19,543 bases of DNA from assembly GCA_002449665.1 (NCBI GenBank), contig DJXH01000029.1:1059-20601 (forward strand), written 5' to 3'. This DNA comes from Bacteroidales bacterium UBA7009 (GTDB lineage Bacteria; Bacteroidota; Bacteroidia; Bacteroidales; Paludibacteraceae). Position 1 is the stretch's first letter. Each line of letters begins with the position of its first letter. This document shows, in pieces, positions 14,627-19,543 of the stretch. Below the pieces are notes generated by a model. The model saw nothing but the letters and a program-made list of their open reading frames with translations. It was not told where the DNA came from and made no database searches. The position numbers were made by a program, and so were the translations under genes.

Positions 14627-15934
14627 TTAGAAAAGCGTAAGGGCTTCGCCTACAACGTAATTGCTTCCGCCGATGAAGATTATATCTTCGTCGGCGGCTT
14701 CTTTTTGCGCCTGTCTGACTGCATCTGTTACGCTTGTACAGCACTTGCTGTCGGTGGCAAAACCGGTATCTTGTGCTGCATGTTGCCACATCTGCTGCAT
14801 CTTCTCCGCAGGTATGGCGCGATGTGTGGCTGCGGCTGCAAAATAGTAAGTCGCGCGGCGCGGCATAAGGCGCAGCACTCGCTCCACATCTTTGTCGTCC
14901 ACCATCCCGAATACTATCCTCAGCCTGCTTTGCGGCCGCTCCTCTTGCAGTTTTATAAGTGATGCAGCTACATATTTCAGTCCGTGGGAGTTATGCCCTG
15001 TGTCGCAGATGGTAAGAGGCTTGTCTTGCAATGTTTCCCACCGTCCGCGCAAGCCCGTGAGCGTACATACCTCGGCAAAACCTTTGCGTATCGCCGCTTG
15101 GTCAAGGGTGGGAAATGTGTTCCGTAGTGCGCGCAGAGCCACGTAGGCAGTCTGCTTGTTCTTCTCTTGGTAGTTGCCTTTCAGTTGGCAGTCTGTTATC
15201 TCGCGTCTGCGGGTGAGGTTGAGGTAGTTGCATTGGTCGGCAAACCAAAGTCTGCAACAGGTCGTCTCAAGCCCCTCGCCGAGTATGCCGCATTCCTCGG
15301 CTTTCTTCAAGAAGACGGGGGCTGTCAGCGGGTCGGTCTCGCCTATTATGCAAGGCGTGCCGGGCTTCATTATTCCCGCTTTCTCGGTGGCTATCTCCGG
15401 CAGTGTGTTGCCGAGAAACTCCGTATGGTCAAGTCCTATGTTGGTGATGACGGTAAGCAAGGGGGAGAGGATGTTAGTGGAGTCGAGCCTGCCGCCAAGC
15501 CCGGTTTCCACTACCGCTATATCCACTTCCTCCTTGGCAAAATAGCAGAAAGCCAACGCCATAGTGGTCTCGAAAAACGACGGACGAACGGCATCAAGAA
15601 AATGCTTGTTTTCTTCTAAAAACCGCGCCACCTCCTTTCTTGGTATCATCTGTCCGTTGATGCGTATGCGTTCGCGAAAATCCACAAGATGTGGGGATGT
15701 ATATAGACCTGTTTTCAGTCCTGCCGCTTGCAAAGAGGCGGCTATCAGATGACTCACAGAACCTTTGCCGTTGGTACCGGCTATATGTATGGAGCGGAAC
15801 AGCCTATGCGGATTGCCCGTATGCTCCATAAGGGCTATGGTGTTGTCAAGCCCGGGCTTATACGCCGCCGCACCTACAAGGTGAAAAGGCGGCTGCGAAG
15901 TGTAGAGATACTGTATAGCCTCTTCGTAAGTCAT
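14627..15934 (-). CDS. folC: Bifunctional folylpolyglutamate synthase / dihydrofolate synthase
   Basis: FolC adds glutamate to dihydropteroate and extends the polyglutamate tail of folates, using ATP. I choose the ATG at 15934 (435 residues, MTYEEAIQYLYTSQP), since the longer frame begins upstream of the promoter -7 box. The Mur-ligase-type P-loop is IAGTNGKGSVSHLIA (51-65). SPHLVDFRERIRING and VVETGLGGRLDSTNIL follow, then the C-terminal DTGHN, a variant of the usual DxAHN. The length is standard. The 3' end, on the opposite strand, contains the probable terminator of the neighbouring outer-membrane protein gene. Folate is also the cofactor MnmE needs, but the two genes are not linked transcriptionally. 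Confidence 0.95.
   Translation of the reverse strand: MTYEEAIQYLYTSQPPFHLVGAAAYKPGLDNTIALMEHTGNPHRLFRSIHIAGTNGKGSVSHLIAASLQAAGLKTGLYTSPHLVDFRERIRINGQMIPRKEVARFLEENKHFLDAVRPSFFETTMALAFCYFAKEEVDIAVVETGLGGRLDSTNILSPLLTVITNIGLDHTEFLGNTLPEIATEKAGIMKPGTPCIIGETDPLTAPVFLKKAEECGILGEGLETTCCRLWFADQCNYLNLTRRREITDCQLKGNYQEKNKQTAYVALRALRNTFPTLDQAAIRKGFAEVCTLTGLRGRWETLQDKPLTICDTGHNSHGLKYVAASLIKLQEERPQSRLRIVFGMVDDKDVERVLRLMPRRATYYFAAAATHRAIPAEKMQQMWQHAAQDTGFATDSKCCTSVTDAVRQAQKEAADEDIIFIGGSNYVVGEALTLF
14667..14707 (+). terminator. Intrinsic terminator for the 14125-14619 gene, inside folC
   Basis: CCGCCGATGAAGA (14667-14679), a TTATA loop and TCTTCGTCGGCGG (14685-14697) pair along 13 positions, one a U-G wobble in the plus-strand RNA. 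CTTCTTTTTG follows. It lies 48 nt past the gene's stop, within codons for DEDIIFIGG of folC on the other strand. Confidence 0.65.
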
Positions 15935-15966
15935 TGTTTCGCTATGATTTTGAATTATTTCACCTG

Positions 15967-15998
15967 CAAAGGTAAAGAGAAAAAACAAACTGTGCAAA
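15967..15998 (-). promoter_or_regulatory. Promoter of folC
   Basis: On the minus strand TTTG (15998-15995), 20 nt, then TACCTTTG (15974-15967) is a perfect Bacteroidota promoter, with start near 15960. The -33 box is embedded in the palindrome at 15987-16012, so a protein bound there would compete with RNA polymerase. Confidence 0.8.
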
Positions 15999-16012
15999 TC
16001 TCTGCACAGTTT
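15987..16012. promoter_or_regulatory. 10-bp-arm palindrome overlapping the folC -33 box
   Basis: AAACTGTGCA (15987-15996) and TGCACAGTTT (16003-16012) are perfect inverted repeats around AATCTC. The half-site AAACTGTGCA occurs again at 16122-16131. T-rich runs follow on both strands (GTTTTTTCTC on minus, TTCTTCTT on plus), so it could also act as a terminator for RNA arriving from either side. Confidence 0.55.
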
Positions 16013-16049
16013 TTCTTCTTACGCCTGATTCAGATACAAAGTAGCGCAA

Positions 16050-16066
16050 AAGGGGTCGTTTGATTG
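16050..16066 (+). repeat. Left 17-bp inverted repeat
   Basis: AAGGGGTCGTTTGATTG is the exact reverse complement of 16330-16346. Together they bound 263 bp (16067-16329). The flanks differ, so the identity stops at 17 bp. It could be an invertible-segment boundary, the end of a small mobile element, or one of two copies of a dispersed palindrome. Confidence 0.75.
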
Positions 16067-16109
16067 ACACCATCCGTTCGCTTTTATCGGTTTCATCTTT
16101 TTCCGGCTG

Positions 16110-16141
16110 CAAAGATAGTGCAAACTGTGCATAAATGCAAG
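16110..16141 (-). promoter_or_regulatory. Candidate minus-strand promoter inside the inverted-repeat segment
   Basis: TATCTTTG (minus, 16117-16110) is a perfect -7 box, with CTTG (16141-16138) 20 nt upstream as an imperfect -33. RNA from here would run toward folC and meet the palindrome at 15987-16012. If the segment inverted, the promoter would point at the surface-protein gene. Confidence 0.4.
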
Positions 16142-16156
16142 TTTTTTGTAAAGATT

Positions 16157-16191
16157 TTTGCATTTTTATGTAGCATTTTGCTTTATTTTTG
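16157..16191 (+). promoter_or_regulatory. Candidate plus-strand promoter inside the inverted-repeat segment
   Basis: TTTG (16157-16160), 23 nt, then TATTTTTG (16184-16191) fits the consensus with long spacing. The surroundings are very T-rich, so a chance match is possible. If used for the surface-protein gene, the 5' UTR would be close to 500 nt and include all the hairpins. Confidence 0.3.
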
Positions 16192-16320
16192 TGCTTTTTG
16201 TGGAATTTTAATCAGAATTACACGCCTTTACCTGCAAATTTATCAACATCTTAACAGCCGCGTGTTTGTGGTTTCGCCTTGATTTTTCCGGTTAATAATC
16301 CTGCCTGTTATTGTCGTTAT

Positions 16321-16360
16321 GGGGTGGAGCAATCAAACGACCCCTTGATTGCTCCACCCC
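16321..16360. repeat. 40-nt hairpin with 16-bp perfect arms
   Basis: GGGGTGGAGCAATCAA (16321-16336) and TTGATTGCTCCACCCC (16345-16360) are exact inverted repeats around ACGACCCC. No T-run follows on plus. The left arm and loop include the right 17-bp repeat (16330-16346), so this site belongs to the same repeat family as 16050-16066. Confidence 0.8.
16330..16346 (-). repeat. Right 17-bp inverted repeat
   Basis: Read on minus it is AAGGGGTCGTTTGATTG, identical to 16050-16066. It is nested in the 40-nt hairpin. Beyond the 17 bp the two copies share only scattered flanking identity (for example GCAA before, and CC-rich sequence after), as if the left copy were a decayed version of the same palindrome. 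Confidence 0.75.
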
Positions 16361-16443
16361 TGTGGTAATTTGAAGTGATTATTTATGCTATAAAAAGCAC
16401 CATTACCGCTTGTATTTGTGTCCGTTGAGCATCGATATGAACA

Positions 16444-16487
16444 GGAACTGAAACGGAACTGAACGGGAACCGAGCCGGAACACTATA
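16444..16487. repeat. Four GGAAC repeats at exact 11-bp spacing
   Basis: GGAAC begins at 16444, 16455, 16466 and 16477. The intervening bases are similar (CTGAAAC, CTGAACG, CCGAGCC). One helical turn per unit puts the sites on one face of the DNA, as expected for cooperative protein binding, though slippage repeats would look the same. Confidence 0.6.
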
Positions 16488-16565
16488 CGGATACTATATC
16501 CTTACTTATAGGATAGCCATCCCATGCGGACAGAAAATTGGATATGAAATTACCGTTTTTATCCC

Positions 16566-16586
16566 ATCACCGATTCAATCGGTGAT
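16566..16586. other. Hairpin with 9-bp arms and 3-nt loop
   Basis: ATCACCGAT, TCA, ATCGGTGAT form a perfect inverted repeat upstream of the surface-protein gene. No T-run follows. A similar hairpin lies at 16617-16637, and a small CACT/AGTG pair sits between them, so the pair may be a 5' mRNA structure or protein-binding sites. Confidence 0.55.
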
Positions 16587-16616
16587 ACCCACACCCACTG
16601 CGAGTGTCAATATAAA

Positions 16617-16637
16617 TCAAGCAATACCATTGCTTGA
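16617..16637. other. Second hairpin with 9-bp arms and 3-nt loop
   Basis: TCAAGCAAT, ACC, ATTGCTTGA form a perfect inverted repeat ending 57 nt before the ATG at 16695. It has the same architecture as 16566-16586 but an unrelated sequence, which suggests that structure rather than sequence matters. Confidence 0.55.
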
Positions 16638-16694
16638 ACCATATAATGCTAAAACTAAACCAAAATAATATTAACCCTCAAAAACCTTACAACT

Positions 16695-19543
16695 ATGAAA
16701 AAACTATTCTTGTTATTAACCGCCGTACTGCTGTCCGCAGGGATGGGGACGTATGCGTGGGTGTCAGTAACTCCCACGGGAAGTGCCAATACGGCACCTT
16801 CTATTAGTTATGTCAAACTGACAAGTAAAGGCAACACATCCTGGCAAGTGGATTTTTTCGGAACATCTGGATATAGTGAATTCAGGGTAGTGAATCTGAC
16901 TGTTTCCACGAAACCATCTGGTGTACTAAACGGTCGTTTCCCATATTCGCAAAATAATTCAAACTATGCATACAATTCAAGCGGAAATTCATTGTTCAGT
17001 AAAAATTTTAAAGGTGAAATTGGTTTTGTTTACCTCGGTTACGAGGATTCCAACGGATGGCCCGTTTATCATGTAAGTGGAATTGCAGTTTCTAATTCAA
17101 GTGGTAACTATTGTATTTATGCCGGAGATTTTCCTGTTAGAATGTATGATTCAAACGGATCAACAAGATATACAGGTTCTATAGACAATGATACTTATGA
17201 TCATACTGCGGCACACTCGCAATATACATTCACATCTCCTAATGTGATTAACAGTACTTGGTGGCAATATGCAGATTGGGGATATAATGATGATTATCTG
17301 TTAGAAATTGAAGCATATAATCTCAGCAGAACTACCAACAACTATTGTAAAATAAACTTTTGGGTTGATAATGCTGGACGAAAAGATTATAATGGACGTT
17401 CCGGTCCCTTGGAGGGAGCATATCCAGTTCAATCACCATACATTAGTGGTAACTGTAATTATGGGTGCTATTGGGTGATTGATAATACAATAAATACATA
17501 TGCGGTAGGTTATTCTACAAGTAATCAGGTTGGTGATTGTCAAGCAAATTCATATACTGCGAATGTTGTTCAAAGTGGGAGTTCGTATAATTTCTCTTCT
17601 ATATCCACCTTTGAAGAAGTGCTTGTTGATGTTGGTAAAGATGATAAATATTACATTAGAGCATACAAATCAGCAGGTCAATTATGGGCTGTTATCGGAG
17701 AACCTGCATATTATACTATCACTTTCAATGACTATAATGGGACTCAACTTCAAAGCAGTAATTGGGAGCGTAAGTTTACACCTAAATATACAGGTTCAAC
17801 ACCCACACGTACAGGTTATACATTTACGGGATGGAGTCCTACAATAGAAAAAGCCATGGGTAATGCTACTTATACGGCATCATATTCAGCCAACACCTAT
17901 ACCGTTCATTTTGATGGCAATGGCAGTACGGGCGGAAGCACGGCGGACCAGGGTTTCACCTACGGCACAGCGCAAAACCTCCGTGCCAACGGCTTCACCC
18001 GCACAGGCCATGCTTTCCGTGGTTGGGCTACATCTGCCGATCGTGCAAATGCCGGTACGGTGGACTATACAGACTGTCAGAGCGTAAGCAACCTTACTAC
18101 CACCAACAACGGCACATACAACCTCTATGCTGTTTGGAAAGTCAATACCTACACCGTCACCATCGCCAAGAACGAGGACGGTTATGGCACGCTGACAGAA
18201 GAAAGCGACAACGTTCGTGTTATCAATAATGTTCCTTACGGCACGGTTATCACAACAGGTACGGGTGAGAACGCCAACAAGGTAACCATCAATGGCACAA
18301 CCGTAACCGCTACGCTCGCTGCAAACGATGCGCAATACTCCTACGCTTTCAGTGGATGGACCAATGGCGCGGCTACTGTTACCGGCAATATGACCGTTAC
18401 CGCCAATTTCACCCGCACCGTCAATACCTACGACATCACCTTTAAGAATGCGGATGGAACGACACTGAAGAAATCCGATGAAACAACCGATGCGGTTTAT
18501 TCCGTAGCCTACGGCGAAATACCCGCCTACGATGGTGCCACACCCACTAAAGCCGCCGACAGCGAATACACCTACACGTTCAACGCATGGACACCGGCTA
18601 TTACATCCGTAACGGGTGCTGCCACCTACACTGCCACCTACACCTCGACTAAGAAACAATACACCCTTACTTGGGACTTTGCAGGCGGTGAGACAGAGAC
18701 AGCAGAAGCTAACTACACTCACGGACTGATAGATTGGGGTACAGACATCACCGCTCCTGCCAACCCGACCAAAGTAGGATATAACTTCACCGGTTGGAAC
18801 GTAACACCCGCCGCCACTATGCCAACCAACGATGTTACTTACACCGCTCAATGGGAATCATCCGTTACCCCCGAGATAGTGTTGAACGAAGAAGGCGGAC
18901 AGCATACGCTTGGCGGAGTGGCTACAAATAAGACTCTCGATGACCTCGCCTCTGACTACGCAAGCCGAGATGTGAACGTTACGATAGACAGAACACTATA
19001 TGGTGGCAGTTGGAACACAATCGTCTTCCCGTTTAGTGTTGAAGATATGGAGGGCAATGTATTAGACGGCAGTCTGTATGAACTTAATACGAGTACGACA
19101 ACTGCAACGTCAGAAGGTATGGTTATTAACTTCGAACCGTTAAGTGGTGATGGAAAGATAGTAGCCGGTGTGCCTTATCTTATCCGCACAAGTGCAGATG
19201 TTAATCTTAACAGTTATCCGTTTAATGGTGTTCACCTGACATCAGAATTCAGTTCTGTAACGGATGGTGATGCCGTTGACTTTGTTCCGATAAAAGAGAA
19301 AGAAAAGATAAACTATGATGCAGCGAATCTTGCTATCTTTATAGTAGGTAACCGTCTGTACTATCCTAACAAGACGACAGGTACTAATCTTCGTGGTTTC
19401 CGTGCCTACTTGCGGATAAAGAACGGCACTTACTATGGTAGTCCTGTCCGCATACGTATAGCCGACACGGGTGAGACAATCACGCTTGACGAAGAGCAGG
19501 AGATAGAGACGCGCAAGTACGTAGAGGATGGCATTCTTATTAT
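16695..19543 (+). CDS. Secreted surface protein with Listeria-Bacteroides repeats, 3' end outside window
   Basis: One frame stays open from the ATG at 16695 to the window edge (949 codons). A signal peptide (MKKLFLLLTAVLLSAG, likely cut after TYA at 21) shows export. Residues about 22-335 form an unrecognised N-terminal region rich in Asn, Tyr, Ser and Gly with several Cys. About five repeat units follow, at about 338-398, 400-482, 484-576, 577-654 and 655-722. Each tends to have a YTVxF start, a TGYxFxGW core and a TYTAxW end, like the Listeria-Bacteroides (InlB B-type) repeat family. Residues 724-949 form a beta-rich region (WNTIVFPFSV, GVPYLIR, LRGFRAYLRI) that I know only as a recurrent C-terminal region in Bacteroidales secreted proteins. 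The end ETRKYVEDGILI suggests that the terminus is near. The likely role is adhesion or surface display; the ligand is unknown. Confidence 0.85.
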   Translation, partial: MKKLFLLLTAVLLSAGMGTYAWVSVTPTGSANTAPSISYVKLTSKGNTSWQVDFFGTSGYSEFRVVNLTVSTKPSGVLNGRFPYSQNNSNYAYNSSGNSLFSKNFKGEIGFVYLGYEDSNGWPVYHVSGIAVSNSSGNYCIYAGDFPVRMYDSNGSTRYTGSIDNDTYDHTAAHSQYTFTSPNVINSTWWQYADWGYNDDYLLEIEAYNLSRTTNNYCKINFWVDNAGRKDYNGRSGPLEGAYPVQSPYISGNCNYGCYWVIDNTINTYAVGYSTSNQVGDCQANSYTANVVQSGSSYNFSSISTFEEVLVDVGKDDKYYIRAYKSAGQLWAVIGEPAYYTITFNDYNGTQLQSSNWERKFTPKYTGSTPTRTGYTFTGWSPTIEKAMGNATYTASYSANTYTVHFDGNGSTGGSTADQGFTYGTAQNLRANGFTRTGHAFRGWATSADRANAGTVDYTDCQSVSNLTTTNNGTYNLYAVWKVNTYTVTIAKNEDGYGTLTEESDNVRVINNVPYGTVITTGTGENANKVTINGTTVTATLAANDAQYSYAFSGWTNGAATVTGNMTVTANFTRTVNTYDITFKNADGTTLKKSDETTDAVYSVAYGEIPAYDGATPTKAADSEYTYTFNAWTPAITSVTGAATYTATYTSTKKQYTLTWDFAGGETETAEANYTHGLIDWGTDITAPANPTKVGYNFTGWNVTPAATMPTNDVTYTAQWESSVTPEIVLNEEGGQHTLGGVATNKTLDDLASDYASRDVNVTIDRTLYGGSWNTIVFPFSVEDMEGNVLDGSLYELNTSTTTATSEGMVINFEPLSGDGKIVAGVPYLIRTSADVNLNSYPFNGVHLTSEFSSVTDGDAVDFVPIKEKEKINYDAANLAIFIVGNRLYYPNKTTGTNLRGFRAYLRIKNGTYYGSPVRIRIADTGETITLDEEQEIETRKYVEDGILI

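Larger units (their letters stand above)
15935..16694. other. 760-bp gene-free region between folC and the surface-protein gene
   Basis: No credible coding frame was found on either strand. The stretch holds the folC promoter, a palindrome, a 263-bp segment bounded by inverted repeats with promoter-like boxes, a long perfect hairpin, an 11-bp-period array and two further hairpins, each entered separately. The centre (about 16140-16200) is strikingly T-rich. Between 16361 and 16694 no perfect TAnnTTTG box faces the surface-protein gene. A short TATCCT/AGGATA inverted repeat is at 16497-16515. Confidence 0.7.

Noticed and set aside
15987..16012. Reading this palindrome simply as the terminator of a plus-strand gene
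   Set aside because: There is no plus-strand gene upstream for it to serve: folC is on minus, and the overlap with the folC -33 box favours an operator.
15960..16163. 67-codon minus-strand frame upstream of folC
   Set aside because: It covers the folC promoter and the palindrome, has a Lys/Arg/Ser-rich composition and no family look.
16064..16282. Short hydrophobic plus-strand frame with a TTG start
   Set aside because: The hydrophobicity comes from a T-rich tract; it starts inside the inverted repeat and has no ATG or start context.
16050..16346. Complete insertion sequence
   Set aside because: There is no transposase frame in the 263 bp and no flanking target-site duplication; at most it would be a MITE.
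16444..16637. CRISPR array
   Set aside because: The repeats are 5-11 bp with no regular 20-40 bp spacers, and there are no cas genes.
17886..18851. Open frame of 321 codons on minus, opposite the repeat region of the surface gene
   Set aside because: It is antisense to a continuous plus-strand frame with signal peptide and repeat motifs; the translation (Gly/Cys/Val-rich) has no family look and comes from the Thr/Asn-rich codons opposite.

Overview
The window looks like a chromosomal segment of a Bacteroidota bacterium, most likely of the order Bacteroidales. The evidence is the Bacteroidota sigma-ABfr-type promoter pattern (TTTG, about 20 nt, TAnnTTTG) ahead of several genes, A-rich start regions without Shine-Dalgarno sequences, FadL-type and small outer-membrane barrel proteins, and a large secreted protein built of Listeria-Bacteroides repeats. 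The genus cannot be fixed from sequence alone.

Layout: (A) 1-5007, all minus strand, read from right to left: an Lrp/AsnC regulator, trpS, a small secreted Lys/Thr-rich protein, a FadL-like outer-membrane protein, a 200-nt inverted-repeat leader ending in a T-tract, then prmA and the 5' half of mnmE, which leaves the window. (B) 5008-5142 is a divergent promoter region shared by the regulator and a plus-strand SAM O-methyltransferase (5143-5775). (C) 5817-9713, minus strand: acpP, fabF, asd and a U32-family (TrhP/RlhA-type) gene, forming a lipid/amino-acid/RNA-modification operon. (D) 9714-9932 holds two good divergent promoters, for acpP and for dnaE. dnaE (9933-13949, plus) encodes the replicative polymerase alpha subunit. 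(E) A small outer-membrane barrel gene (14125-14619, plus) has its own promoter and converges on folC (14627-15934, minus). Its likely terminator lies inside the folC coding sequence.

(F) 15935-16694 is a 760-bp gene-free stretch and the most unusual part of the window. It holds the folC promoter, a 10-bp-arm palindrome whose half-site recurs upstream, a 263-bp segment bounded by 17-bp perfect inverted repeats with promoter-like sequences in both directions, a 40-nt perfect hairpin, an 11-bp-period GGAAC array and two hairpins with 3-nt loops. (G) From 16695 to the window end one frame stays open (949 codons or more). It encodes a signal-peptide-bearing surface protein with an AT-rich N-terminal region, about five Listeria-Bacteroides-type repeat units and a beta-rich C-terminal region.

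Regions A to E are mostly ordinary housekeeping genes. The best candidate for something undescribed is F+G: a possibly phase-variable or otherwise elaborately controlled surface-protein locus. No recombinase, CRISPR array, rRNA, tRNA or insertion-sequence transposase was recognised. All structural and promoter calls are by eye.
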